Shown here: in pieces, positions 27,366-36,069 of the stretch
Layout of the letters: every line of letters starts with the position of its first letter
How positions within the stretch are numbered: position 1 is the first letter of the stretch
Assembly: GCA_019694135.1 (NCBI GenBank)
Contig: JAIBCM010000003.1
Location: forward strand, 341,030 to 405,029
Direction: 5' to 3'
DNA: 64,000 nucleotides
Source of the DNA: Verrucomicrobiia bacterium
GTDB taxonomy: Bacteria > Verrucomicrobiota > Verrucomicrobiia > JADLBR01 > JAIBCM01
Position numbers and translations under genes: made by a program
Notes under the pieces: model-generated
Told to the model about the DNA's origin: nothing
The model's database searches: none
What the model saw: only the letters and a program-made list of their open reading frames with translations

Positions 27366-27620
27366 ATGGCAAATACAAAATCAGCAGCAAAACAAGCGCG
27401 TTCTTCACTTCGAAAACGTGCCGTAAACCTTCGTCGTAAACATACTTTGAAGAAATTGGAAAAACAATTTCGTGACCTGGTTCACGCAAAAAAAATCGAA
27501 GAAGCTAAAACACTTTTTCCGAAAGTCGTTTCTACGTTTGCTAAAGCTGCTAAGGGAAAAACGATTCATCGCAATAAAGCCAGCCGCAAACAAGCGCGTC
27601 TTAGCCAATTGATTAAATAA
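27366..27620 (+). CDS. rpsT: 30S ribosomal protein S20
   Basis: An 84-residue basic three-helix protein that binds 16S rRNA. It begins MANTKSAAKQARSSLRKRAVN and contains KKLEKQFRDLVHAKKIEEA and KGKTIHRNKASRKQARLSQ, all typical of S20. The ATG at 27366 is chosen over an upstream frame start at 27321 because MANTKSA is the family N-terminus. Confidence 0.95.
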   Translation: MANTKSAAKQARSSLRKRAVNLRRKHTLKKLEKQFRDLVHAKKIEEAKTLFPKVVSTFAKAAKGKTIHRNKASRKQARLSQLIK

Positions 27621-27623
27621 CTG

Positions 27624-27677
27624 CTAGATAAGCTTAGTTTTTTTACTAAGAAGCTTTGCAGTTCTTAAGTTTTTTCT
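27624..27677 (+). terminator. Possible terminator after rpsT
   Basis: An imperfect hairpin CTGC...AAGCTTAGT/ACTAAGAAGCTT...GCAG directly follows the rpsT stop, with a T-rich tract (AAGTTTTTTCTT) just after it. Confidence 0.45.
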
Positions 27678-27694
27678 TAATTTTGAATTGAAAA

Positions 27695-27766
27695 AGCCGG
27701 TTGTCGGACTCGAACCGACGACCAGCGGTTTACAAAACCGCTGCTCTACCACTGAGCTAAACCGGC
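27695..27766 (-). tRNA. tRNA-Thr (anticodon TGT)
   Basis: On the reverse strand a full cloverleaf can be drawn: acceptor GCCGGTT/AACCGGC with discriminator T, D-arm AGCTCAGTGGTAGAGC, anticodon stem AGCGG/CCGCT around loop TTTGTAA (anticodon TGT, reading ACA) and T-arm GTCGG TTCGAGT CCGAC. CCA is not encoded. Confidence 0.95.
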
Positions 27767-27828
27767 AGGAATTTTTTTAAGTTATAGAAAACTCTCTAAC
27801 AAAGCAACTCTCGTATTTATTTACTTTT

Positions 27829-28134
27829 TCACTCTCCCATTCGAAACACTTCGGGAACTGACTCATCCTCATTGGTGGGAACAGTTTTTTTTTCCGATGA
27901 TTCTAATTCGAGCACCTCTGCATCTGGATTATCCAAAATCAAATGATCCAATTTCGTTTCTGCGGGTTCCTGCTCTTGAGTGGATTGACGATAATAAAGC
28001 GCTCCCACTCCTCCCACAACTACCAGCAATAACAATAAAGCAAAATAAGAAAAAGAACGATCCTTGACGGATTTCCTTCTCGTTTTCGCCTTCAACTTTT
28101 TTCTAGGTCTTGTTCGACCTTTCAATGTCGCCAT
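27829..28134 (-). CDS. Small single-pass membrane protein, basic N-terminus and acidic C-terminus
   Basis: A 101-residue protein with a very basic cytoplasmic arm (KGRTRPRKKLKAKTRRKS), one membrane helix (YFALLLLLVVVGGVGALYY) and an acidic outer tail (DNPDAEVLELESSEKKT). No family is recognised. The architecture resembles small anchors found next to envelope genes; the divergent neighbour is a polysaccharide deacetylase. Confidence 0.55.
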   Translation of the reverse strand: MATLKGRTRPRKKLKAKTRRKSVKDRSFSYFALLLLLVVVGGVGALYYRQSTQEQEPAETKLDHLILDNPDAEVLELESSEKKTVPTNEDESVPEVFRMGE

Positions 28135-28247
28135 ATCTCAATTTCTCTTCTTAGATCAACTCGCTCCGAGAATCAAGCCACACCCAACCCGATCAGGGAA
28201 TTCGCTTGCGATTACCAATTATTATGATTACTTAAAGCAATCCGTTT

Positions 28248-29033
28248 ATGATTAATCCTAATGATTCGACAAAAATTTCGCGAAGTCTTTTTCTCAAAAA
28301 ATTAGGTCTTTTCGCTTTAGGCCATTCTTTCCTTGCCCCTTTCGTGCAAGCAGAAAACAGAGAAAAGGATGAACAAGAAACAATACTTCGTGGCGATTCT
28401 TTAGAAATTCCCATCGACAAAAGCCAACCCACCTCCGAACTTCCCTTTATCTTGCGCGGCCCACGCGGTAATCCTCGTATCGCTTTAACATTTGACGATG
28501 GTCCCAATCCAGGCACAACTGAAAAAATTTTACAAACGCTAGATCAACACCGCGCTAAAGCGACTTTTTTTATGATCGGCAGTCGCGTCAAAGAATACCC
28601 AGCCCTAGCACGAGAAGTCCGTGATCAAGGCCACGATATTGGTAATCACTCCTACACTCACCCTCTCCTTACCCGTCTTCCCAAAGCAACAGTTTACAAC
28701 GAAGTTCAAAAAACCCAACAAGTTATCGAAGACACTTTACATCTTCAATCTCGCTGGTTTCGTCCCCCTTACGGCGCCTTCAAAGCCTCGCAAGCTTCGA
28801 TTGCTACTGAACTGAAACTAAACATAGTGATTTGGTCCGTGGATCCTCGAGATTGGTCACGACCCGGCGCAAATACTATTCACCGTCGCATTGTTAATCA
28901 CACCAGTGGTGGCGATATCGTTCTTTGCCACGATATTCATCGGCAAACAGCAGAAGCAGCTCCTTATTTTATTCCTGCACTCATTGATCGCGGTTTTGAA
29001 TTAGTCACTCTATCCGATTTGCTTTTGGGTTAG
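28248..29033 (+). CDS. Polysaccharide deacetylase (NodB domain)
   Basis: The 261-residue exported protein has the carbohydrate-esterase 4 motifs: IALTFDDGPNPGTT (catalytic Asp and metal Asp), GNHSYTHPLL (the two metal His), RWFRPPYGAF and, near the end, VLCHDIH with the catalytic His. It removes N-acetyl groups from cell-wall or capsular polysaccharide. The N-terminus (SRSLFLKKLGLFALGHSF) looks like a Tat-type signal in which the second arginine is serine, so Sec export is more likely. Confidence 0.88.
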   Translation: MINPNDSTKISRSLFLKKLGLFALGHSFLAPFVQAENREKDEQETILRGDSLEIPIDKSQPTSELPFILRGPRGNPRIALTFDDGPNPGTTEKILQTLDQHRAKATFFMIGSRVKEYPALAREVRDQGHDIGNHSYTHPLLTRLPKATVYNEVQKTQQVIEDTLHLQSRWFRPPYGAFKASQASIATELKLNIVIWSVDPRDWSRPGANTIHRRIVNHTSGGDIVLCHDIHRQTAEAAPYFIPALIDRGFELVTLSDLLLG

Positions 29034-29087
29034 CCTGGCTATTCCTAAAAATCTTGAGAACATTCAAAAAAATATATAAATTATAGT

Positions 29088-29390
29088 ATGAGATTTTCTT
29101 CAGCACTTAATCAAAAACTTTCCGCATTACGACGGCAACTACCTCAGTTATCTCAAAAATATCACGTGAAATCATTAAGCATTTTTGGCTCGTATGCCAA
29201 ACACACACAAACCAAAGCCAGTGATATCGACATTTTGGTTGAGTTTAATGAAACTCCAACTCTCTTCGAATTCATCAAGCTTGAAAACCAACTTTCGCGC
29301 CTATTAAAAATGAAAGTTGATCTTGTCACCCCCAAAGCACTACGTCCTCAAATCGGTTCCAGAATCTTAAAAGAAATCATAGCCGTGTGA
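29088..29390 (+). CDS. mntA: MNT-type nucleotidyltransferase (antitoxin of HEPN/MNT pair)
   Basis: The 100-residue minimal nucleotidyltransferase has the active-site pattern LSIFGSYAKHTQTKASDIDILVEF (GS plus D-x-D). In known pairs the MNT protein inactivates the HEPN toxin by AMPylating a tyrosine. Its last codons overlap the next gene as GTGA, so the two are translationally coupled. Confidence 0.85.
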   Translation: MRFSSALNQKLSALRRQLPQLSQKYHVKSLSIFGSYAKHTQTKASDIDILVEFNETPTLFEFIKLENQLSRLLKMKVDLVTPKALRPQIGSRILKEIIAV

Positions 29391-29731
29391 GCTCACGAAT
29401 TCACCTAGATTATTTAAACGATATTTGGGATTCTATTCACAAAATAGAAGCTTTTACTAAAAAGATAGAAGAAAAAACTTTTTATCACGATAGCAAAACC
29501 AATTACGCTGTAGTTCGCGCCCTGGAAATCATAGGCGAAGCAACCAAACAAATTCCTCATTCCTACCGTCAACAACATCCAGATATTCCTTGGAAATTAA
29601 TGGCTGGCATGCGTGATAAACTTGCTCACGATTATTTCGGAGTAGATTTGGAAATCCTATGGAAAACAGTCAAAGAAGATATTCCAAAACTCAAACACCT
29701 GATTCGCCCCTTAATGAAATCAAAAAAATAA
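29387..29731 (+). CDS. hepT: HEPN-domain ribonuclease-type toxin (DUF86/HepT)
   Basis: The 114-residue helical protein carries the HEPN catalytic motif RDKLAHDYFG (RX4H) with the downstream tyrosine that MNT partners modify, and a typical VVRALEIIGEATKQIP helix. HepT-like toxins are RNases. The start is a GTG overlapping the MNT stop. It ends two bases before the convergent lipA, so the pair sits as a compact insert between housekeeping genes. Confidence 0.85.
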   Translation: MSSRIHLDYLNDIWDSIHKIEAFTKKIEEKTFYHDSKTNYAVVRALEIIGEATKQIPHSYRQQHPDIPWKLMAGMRDKLAHDYFGVDLEILWKTVKEDIPKLKHLIRPLMKSKK

Positions 29732-29732
29732 A

Positions 29733-30638
29733 TTAAATCGATTTCAACACTTCCAAATCCACTGCATCCGCGTAATAAGAACTTCTCACAAGCGGCCCCG
29801 AAGCCACATTTTTAAAGCCAATATTTTTTGCGTAATCGGCCCATTGCTCAAATTCTTGCGGAGTCACCCAACGCGCTACAGGTAAATGCTGCGGGGTAGG
29901 TTGCAAATATTGTCCCAAAGTCACCAAATCACAATTCACTCTACGTAAATCTTGCAACGAAGCCATAATTTCAACGTCTGACTCTCCCAATCCCAACATC
30001 AAACCCGATTTCGTAATCATCCCAGGCGCCAACGTTTTAATAAACTTCAAAACCTCCAGCGAACGATGGTAAGTCGCTCGCGCGCGAACATGAGATGTTA
30101 ATCGTTCCACCGTTTCTAAATTATGATTAAAAATATCAGGCTTAACCCTTACCACTTTCGCAATATCTTCCTCTTCGCCCTGAAAATCGCTCGTTAACAC
30201 CTCAATAATAATCCCAGGATTTTTTTCCCGAACCGCTTGCACCGTTTCCGCAACATGCGCAGCCGCTCCGTCTTTTAAGTCATCACGCGCAACCATTGTA
30301 ATCACCACATGCCGCAAATGCAATCGTGCCACCGCCTCGGCAACACGCATCGGCTCGTCTGCCTCCAAAGCAAACGGTTTGGCGGTGGCCACCGAACAAA
30401 ATCCGCAATTACGCGTGCAACGGTCACCCGCCACCATAAAAGTGGCTGTTCCACGACTCCAACATTCCCAACGATTCGGACAACGCGCACTTTCGCAAAC
30501 CGTATGAAGTTTTAAATCGCGAATCAAATCTGTCGTTTGTTGATACTGAGGCGAAGTCGGTAATTTAAGACGAAACCAATCCGGTTTTCGTCCCGGCTTT
30601 ACCATCTCTGACTGAGCTTTTGTCAACATTGTTAGCAC
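29733..30638 (-). CDS. lipA: Lipoyl synthase
   Basis: A radical SAM enzyme that inserts two sulfurs into octanoyl-protein to make the lipoyl cofactor. The auxiliary cluster motif CESARCPNRWEC and the radical SAM motif CTRNCGFCSV are both present, as are HNLETVERL and MLGLGE. The 301-residue length fits. The partner lipB is not in this window, so octanoate must come from elsewhere. Confidence 0.96.
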   Translation of the reverse strand: MLTMLTKAQSEMVKPGRKPDWFRLKLPTSPQYQQTTDLIRDLKLHTVCESARCPNRWECWSRGTATFMVAGDRCTRNCGFCSVATAKPFALEADEPMRVAEAVARLHLRHVVITMVARDDLKDGAAAHVAETVQAVREKNPGIIIEVLTSDFQGEEEDIAKVVRVKPDIFNHNLETVERLTSHVRARATYHRSLEVLKFIKTLAPGMITKSGLMLGLGESDVEIMASLQDLRRVNCDLVTLGQYLQPTPQHLPVARWVTPQEFEQWADYAKNIGFKNVASGPLVRSSYYADAVDLEVLKSI

Positions 30639-30706
30639 GACCCTACATAACTTTTTTAAAAGTTCAACTTTACAGCAAAGCCTTTTTCGACGAATGATAA
30701 AGCAAT

Positions 30707-31231
30707 ATGAAAGAAGAAATTTTTGATGTCGTCGACGAAAAGGATCGAGTGATAGGACAAGTCACGCGACGCGAAATTCATGAAAAAAAATTACTGCATC
30801 GCGCCATCCATATTTTCATTTTCGATTCAAGAAATCGTCTCTTTCTTCAAAAACGTTCGCTAATGAAAGATTCCCATCCCGGAAAATGGGATTCCTCTTG
30901 CAGCGGTCACTTAGATACTGGCGAAACCTATGCCATCGCCGCTCAGCGCGAATTAAAAGAAGAGTTGGGCATTACCTTCTCCATATCGACTGCCGATAGG
31001 ATTCTTTATTTGCCAGCTTCCGAAGCAACTGATCAGGAGTTTATACAAGTTTTCCGGTTAATGCATCCCGGCCCGTTCCAATTGCATCCCGAAGAAATTA
31101 GCGAAGGTCAATTTTTTGAAATCCATCACATTCAACAATGGATAGAGAAAAAACCCGAAGATTTTGCAACGGCTTTCCACACTATTTTTCACAAATTTCT
31201 TACAGCTTGCGATCATTCATCAACCGTTTAA
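30707..31231 (+). CDS. NUDIX hydrolase of the IDI/YfcD type
   Basis: The 174-residue protein begins EEIFDVVDEKDRVIGQVTRREIHEKKLLHRAIHIFIFD, as in isopentenyl-diphosphate isomerase-like NUDIX proteins, and has a NUDIX box GHLDTGETYAIAAQRELKEELGI. The catalytic Cys and WTNTCCSHP sequence of true type I isomerases is replaced by WDSSCSGH, so a hydrolase of the YfcD kind is more likely. First gene of a forward run to pilD. Confidence 0.75.
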   Translation: MKEEIFDVVDEKDRVIGQVTRREIHEKKLLHRAIHIFIFDSRNRLFLQKRSLMKDSHPGKWDSSCSGHLDTGETYAIAAQRELKEELGITFSISTADRILYLPASEATDQEFIQVFRLMHPGPFQLHPEEISEGQFFEIHHIQQWIEKKPEDFATAFHTIFHKFLTACDHSSTV

Positions 31232-31240
31232 AACAAAGAC

Positions 31241-32020
31241 ATGGTGCGATTAACCATTTTAGGAAGTGGCAGTGCGGGCAATTGCGCCTTGGTTGAAGCC
31301 GATCAGACTCGTCTTCTCATTGATGCCGGTTTGAGCGGTCGCCAAATTCAAAACCGTCTTTCACAACTCGGAAAAAGTTTGGATGAAATTGACGGTGTGC
31401 TCTTAACCCATGAACACAGCGATCATACGCTCGGCCTAACACGGATTTGCCAAAAACGAAATATTCCGATCTACACCAACTCTTTAACCGCCGAATGTAT
31501 CAAATCCAAACTTCATCCTTCGCAAACTTGGAAACTTTTTACCACGGGCGATCGTTTTACTATTGGGAACTGGGACATTGAAACATTTCCCGTGCCTCAC
31601 GATGCCTATGATCCGGTCGGTTTCGTTTTACGCTTCCAACAAGTCTGTTTTGGCTTTCTAACTGATCTCGGCCACGCCACACGTCTCGTTATCGAACGCA
31701 TTCGATCCTGCCACGCCCTTCTCTTGGAAGCCAATCACGATCTCGGCCTGCTCCAAGAAGATCAACGACGGCCCTGGTCTGTGAAACAAAGAATTCTTTC
31801 CCGTCACGGCCATCTTTCCAACGATGGAGCAGCTCAAGTGCTCCATGAAATGGCTTCGCAACATCTCAAACACTTATTTTTAGGCCATCTCAGCTCAGAT
31901 TGTAATCGACCCGAGTTAGCTAGAAACAGTTCCTTAACTGCCTTGGAAAACGTTCACGCATCTCATGTTACTGTAGAAGTCGCCTCTCAAGATCAAGCGA
32001 CAGCAACTTTAGAACTTTAG
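31241..32020 (+). CDS. MBL-fold metallohydrolase (YycJ-like)
   Basis: The 259-residue protein starts with LTILGSGSAGNCALVEADQTRLLIDAGLS and has the metal motif THEHSDH, further ligands in VPHDAYDP and GHLSSDCNRPE. This is the pattern of the WalJ/YycJ family of single-strand DNA-processing or cell-wall-linked hydrolases. It lies 9 bases after the NUDIX gene and 13 bases before rpoN. Confidence 0.8.
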   Translation: MVRLTILGSGSAGNCALVEADQTRLLIDAGLSGRQIQNRLSQLGKSLDEIDGVLLTHEHSDHTLGLTRICQKRNIPIYTNSLTAECIKSKLHPSQTWKLFTTGDRFTIGNWDIETFPVPHDAYDPVGFVLRFQQVCFGFLTDLGHATRLVIERIRSCHALLLEANHDLGLLQEDQRRPWSVKQRILSRHGHLSNDGAAQVLHEMASQHLKHLFLGHLSSDCNRPELARNSSLTALENVHASHVTVEVASQDQATATLEL

Positions 32021-32033
32021 CCGAAATAGATTT

Positions 32034-33434
32034 ATGGCTGATATTCGACTGACTCAATCAACGGCTCAAACCCAAATTTTCACGCCTCACATGCAGCAAG
32101 CGCTCGCTATTTTGCAAGCGCCTGCCTTGGAATTGCGCTCTCTGGTTCAAGAAGAAATTGCGAAAAATCCAGTTCTAGAAGAAATCACAGAAGCACCTTC
32201 AGAAGAATGGGAAGAAATCACACAAGAAAAAACCGAGCCACTTACAAACAAAAGTGAAGAATCTGAAGTAAGCTGGGACCTTTCATCAATACGCCATTCC
32301 CATAGAGATCAGGATGAAGCACAAAGGCGCCAGTTTTTTTTTGATTCTCTCACTAAACCCGAAACATTGGCAGAACATCTCACTCAACAACTGCACTTAA
32401 ATAGCTCTGATCCTCAGCAAATTCAAATCGGTGAAATTATCATTGGCAGCCTCGACAGTGACGGTTTTTTGCGCATTTCCCTGGATGAAATTAGCAATCT
32501 CTCCCACAGCAACAACGAATCGGTAAAAGCAACCTTGCAACTCATTCAAGGCTTTCATCCCAGCGGTATTGCTGCACGCGATCTGAAAGAATGCTTACTA
32601 TTGCAACTACAGCGCCTGGGCAAAACTAAATCATTAGAATCGATTTTAGTCGCTAATCACTTGGAAGATTTGGCACATCATCGCTACGAAATTTTAGCCA
32701 AACAATTACAGACCGATCCTAACACTATCCAAGCCGCTGCTCAAACCATTGCTAAACTCGATCCTAAACCAGGTCGCGCTTTTCTGCCCGAAGAAAAACA
32801 TCAAATCGTGCGAGCCGAATTCGCCGTGCGAAAAGTGAAAGAAGATTGGAAAATTATTTTTAATCCTCACGCTTCTCCTCGACTCAAAATTAGCGACACC
32901 TATAAAGATATGCTCGCCTCAAATAATGGCGATAGCAAAGAAGTCCGCGACTATTTGCGCGAAAAAATTCGTTCTGGTCGATCGTTTATGGACTGGATTC
33001 AACAACGCCAAGACACGTTACAAAAAATCGCGCAAGTTATTATCGAAAAACAAAGAGATTTTTTTGAGCACGGCGTGTCTCACTTAAAACCCTTAACACT
33101 CGCTCAAGTGGCGCAAGAAATTGGCATTCACGAAACCACAGTAAGCCGCGCCATTGCCAATAAATATATGGACACCCCGTGGGGCATTCAGGAATTAAAA
33201 TTCTTTTTCACCTCGGGCTATCGCAACCATGCTTCCGGACAAATTATTTCCAATCAAAGCATCAAAGAATCACTACGCGAACTGATAGAACACGAAGACA
33301 AACGCAACCCGTATTCCGATGAAGAAATCATTAAAATTTTTTCCGAACGCGGCATTACTATTGCGCGCCGAACCATTGCCAAATATCGCAAAGAACTTAA
33401 AATTCTCCCTTCCAGCCTGCGGCGTGTTTTGTAA
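32034..33434 (+). CDS. rpoN: RNA polymerase sigma-54 factor
   Basis: The 466-residue protein has the glutamine-rich activator-contact region I (QSTAQTQIFTPHMQQALAILQ), an acidic linker, the core-binding domain (HPSGIAARDLKECLLLQL), the helix-turn-helix (EIGIHETTVSRAIANKYMDTPWGI) and the C-terminal RpoN box ARRTIAKYRKEL that reads the -24 element. It directs transcription that needs ATP-driven enhancer-binding proteins. It is followed by aroE. Confidence 0.95.
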   Translation: MADIRLTQSTAQTQIFTPHMQQALAILQAPALELRSLVQEEIAKNPVLEEITEAPSEEWEEITQEKTEPLTNKSEESEVSWDLSSIRHSHRDQDEAQRRQFFFDSLTKPETLAEHLTQQLHLNSSDPQQIQIGEIIIGSLDSDGFLRISLDEISNLSHSNNESVKATLQLIQGFHPSGIAARDLKECLLLQLQRLGKTKSLESILVANHLEDLAHHRYEILAKQLQTDPNTIQAAAQTIAKLDPKPGRAFLPEEKHQIVRAEFAVRKVKEDWKIIFNPHASPRLKISDTYKDMLASNNGDSKEVRDYLREKIRSGRSFMDWIQQRQDTLQKIAQVIIEKQRDFFEHGVSHLKPLTLAQVAQEIGIHETTVSRAIANKYMDTPWGIQELKFFFTSGYRNHASGQIISNQSIKESLRELIEHEDKRNPYSDEEIIKIFSERGITIARRTIAKYRKELKILPSSLRRVL

Positions 33435-33450
33435 TGATATTCCCCACCGC

Positions 33451-34341
33451 ATGATTTCTTTTGAACAATTAACTCACTGGCGCCCAACACGCCCAACTTA
33501 TGGCGTCATCGGCTACCCCATAAAGCACTCGCTATCGCCCATCATGCAACAAGCCGCTATGCATGCATTAGGATTAGACGCTGATTATTTGGCTTTTGAA
33601 ATCCCGCCTGATCAACTCATTCCCTCTCTGGAACATCTAGAAAAAATAGGTGTTAAAGGAATTAATCTTACCCTACCCCACAAAACTCAAGTTTTACCTT
33701 GGCTACATGAAACTTCCAACGAAGTCAAAGCCATTGGTGCGGCTAACACTATCAAATTCGATGCTGGTTTGCGAAAAGGTTATAACACCGATGCACCCGG
33801 TTTTTCTCGAGCTATCGAAACAGTTTTCAAGAAAAAACTCCGCGAACTTCGCATCCTACTCTTGGGAGCCGGTGGTGCGGGTCGAGCAATCGCTTTTCAA
33901 GCGATATCTGAAAAATGCCAGAAATTAGTGATCGTCAATCGAACAATAGAAAAAGCAGAGCAATTAATAAAAGAGCTTTCCTCTTCGGCTTCCACTTTCA
34001 AAAACAGCAACGTGACCTACCTCACTTTTTCTTCATCCGATCAACTTACCAAAGAACTCGCGAATAGTGATCTGATTGTCAATACAACCTCTTTAGGTCT
34101 TCGCGAAAATGATCCTTCACTCATTCCCAGAGATTGGTTTCAACCGAATCATCTACTTTTTGACACCATTTATCAACCCTCTGTCACTTCCCTCATGCGC
34201 GAAGCACAAAGCGCGGGAGCTCAAACTGCTAATGGCCTATTCATGCTTCTCTATCAAGGCGCGCTTGCTTTTGAAATTTGGTTCTCGCAACCTGCGCCGA
34301 TTGATGTCATGAAACAAGCCCTATTCCAAACTCAAATTTGA
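33451..34341 (+). CDS. aroE: Shikimate dehydrogenase
   Basis: It reduces 3-dehydroshikimate with NADPH in aromatic amino acid synthesis. The ATG at 33451 starts MISFEQLTHWRP, followed by GYPIKHSLSPIMQQAA, NLTLPHKTQVLPW with the catalytic lysine, AANTIKF, NTDAPGF and the nucleotide loop LLGAGGAGRAIAF, then NTTSLGLR. Earlier in-frame starts lie inside rpoN and are not used. About 296 residues. Confidence 0.94.
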   Translation: MISFEQLTHWRPTRPTYGVIGYPIKHSLSPIMQQAAMHALGLDADYLAFEIPPDQLIPSLEHLEKIGVKGINLTLPHKTQVLPWLHETSNEVKAIGAANTIKFDAGLRKGYNTDAPGFSRAIETVFKKKLRELRILLLGAGGAGRAIAFQAISEKCQKLVIVNRTIEKAEQLIKELSSSASTFKNSNVTYLTFSSSDQLTKELANSDLIVNTTSLGLRENDPSLIPRDWFQPNHLLFDTIYQPSVTSLMREAQSAGAQTANGLFMLLYQGALAFEIWFSQPAPIDVMKQALFQTQI

Positions 34342-34342
34342 C

Positions 34343-35149
34343 ATGTCGCTTCAAACCAATCCGTTTTTTTTGCTTATCGTTTTTATCGTAGGCGCATGCG
34401 TGGGATCTTTTCTCAACGTTTGCATCTATCGCATTCCCCGCGATATTTCTATCGTCTCTCCTCGTTCCTTCTGTCCATTATGCGGAGAACCTATCGCTTG
34501 GTATTATAATTTACCTATTATCTCTTGGATCGGATTAGGTGGAAAAACTCAATGCTGCGGCACACCGTTTAGTTGGCGTTATCCCTTTGTGGAATTATTA
34601 ACTGCATCCCTTTTCACGTTATTATTTTTTCAATTTCACTGGGCCACTGCCCTAGCCTACTCCATATTGTGCGCTTTATTAATCATTGGATTTTTTACCG
34701 ATCTCGATCATCTTATGATTCCTGACGCTGTCACGGTTGGCGGTTTTTTTTTAGGAATCATCGCTTCAACACTTTTACCCGAACTTCATGACACGCTTAA
34801 CCGCTGGAATGCTCTGAAACAAGCTGCCTCAGGCGCTTTTGTCGGCGCTGGAATCCTAGGCGTTGTCGCCTGGGTAGGTGGTCGCGTTTTAAAAAAAGAA
34901 GCCATGGGCATGGGCGACGTAAAACTTATGGCCTGTTTGGGCGCATTTCTGGGTTGGCAAGCCACACTTTTTTGTATCATGATCGGCTCCTTAATCGGCA
35001 CAGTTATCGGTATTGGCATCTTAATCGCACAAAGAAAAAAATGGGGTTCCCACGTCATGCTCCCCTTTGGCCCCCCCCTTATGATTGCCGCTATTTTCTG
35101 GATTTTGGGTGGCAAAAAAATTTGGCAAACTTATTGGTTAACTTTATAA
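34343..35149 (+). CDS. pilD: Type IV prepilin peptidase / N-methyltransferase
   Basis: The 268-residue polytopic protein has the full bifunctional layout: a first helix GACVGSFLNVCIYRIPRD, a zinc-binding cysteine domain (CPLCGEP and QCCGTPFSWRYP) used for methylation, and the two catalytic aspartates in FTDLDHLMIPD and GMGDVKLMACLG. It processes pilins and pseudopilins. It starts one base after the aroE stop. Confidence 0.94.
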   Translation: MSLQTNPFFLLIVFIVGACVGSFLNVCIYRIPRDISIVSPRSFCPLCGEPIAWYYNLPIISWIGLGGKTQCCGTPFSWRYPFVELLTASLFTLLFFQFHWATALAYSILCALLIIGFFTDLDHLMIPDAVTVGGFFLGIIASTLLPELHDTLNRWNALKQAASGAFVGAGILGVVAWVGGRVLKKEAMGMGDVKLMACLGAFLGWQATLFCIMIGSLIGTVIGIGILIAQRKKWGSHVMLPFGPPLMIAAIFWILGGKKIWQTYWLTL

Positions 35150-35239
35150 TTTTCATGTTTAGTGGACAAGGCAACTCACTAAGCTTTGATAATTTATTCC
35201 CAAAACTTATAAAGCTGATAAATCTATTTACATTTAAAT

Positions 35240-35986
35240 ATGACTACAAAAGAAATTTTTCAAAAACAAGGTCATTACTGCTTTCGTTGGAGAAGCTATC
35301 TTCCTTTAATCTTGTTGCCTTTATTACTATTAAGCCTACCTAATGCAGAAATCATTAAAACCCATTTCGGAAAAGCCACGGGCGAATTTTGGAAATGGGG
35401 ATGCGTTTTCATTTCTTCCCTAGGTTTTTTAATAAGATGTTTAGTAATAGGTTACGCTCCCGGTGGCACTTCTGGAAGAAATGCTAAACAACAACGGGCT
35501 GACCGACTGAATCAAACCGGAATCTATTCACTAGTAAGAAATCCCCTTTATTTAGGTAATTTTTTAATGGTTTTAGGTGTAGCGCTTTTTACCGAAACTT
35601 TTTGGTTTATTATTATCACAATAGTCGTTTTTACTCTATTCTATGAAAGAATTATTTTGATCGAGGAAGAATTTCTTCAACACAAATTCGGTGAAGTTTT
35701 TATCAATTGGGCGCAAAAAACCCCTGCTTTTATTCCTAAATTTCATGGTTGGATTCAACCGGATTTGCCATTTTCTTTTAAAAATGTTTTGAAAAGAGAA
35801 TACAGCGGTTTTTTAATAACCACTTTACTTTTTATTGGAATCGATTTTCTTTCTGACCATTTCTTTGAACATCGAAACCAAGAACGTTTCCTCTGGCTTA
35901 TTACTCTCGCTATCTCTTTCACCATTTATTTCATACTTCGAACACTTAAAAAAAAGACATTATTACTTCATAAAAAAGGACGATAA
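35240..35986 (+). CDS. Isoprenylcysteine carboxyl methyltransferase-like membrane protein
   Basis: The 248-residue protein has several membrane helices and the C-terminal SAM-binding pattern of ICMT/PEMT-type enzymes: GIYSLVRNPLYLGNFLMVLG and YERIILIEEEFLQHKFGEVFINW. Bacterial members methylate lipids or small molecules rather than prenylated proteins. After the core there are two further helices (FLITTLLFIGIDFL and LITLAISFTIYFIL), an extension not needed for the family. It stands alone between pilD and ligA. Confidence 0.8.
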   Translation: MTTKEIFQKQGHYCFRWRSYLPLILLPLLLLSLPNAEIIKTHFGKATGEFWKWGCVFISSLGFLIRCLVIGYAPGGTSGRNAKQQRADRLNQTGIYSLVRNPLYLGNFLMVLGVALFTETFWFIIITIVVFTLFYERIILIEEEFLQHKFGEVFINWAQKTPAFIPKFHGWIQPDLPFSFKNVLKREYSGFLITTLLFIGIDFLSDHFFEHRNQERFLWLITLAISFTIYFILRTLKKKTLLLHKKGR

Positions 35987-36069
35987 ATTTTTATTTAGCA
36001 TAATTCTTAAAAAGCTTGGTTTTACTCTTTGGCAAATGAAATAATCTTTTACGTTTATGGGACTAAATA

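Noticed and set aside
28248..28360. Twin-arginine signal on the polysaccharide deacetylase
   Set aside because: The motif reads SRSLFLKK, lacking the second arginine, so Tat export is not supported.
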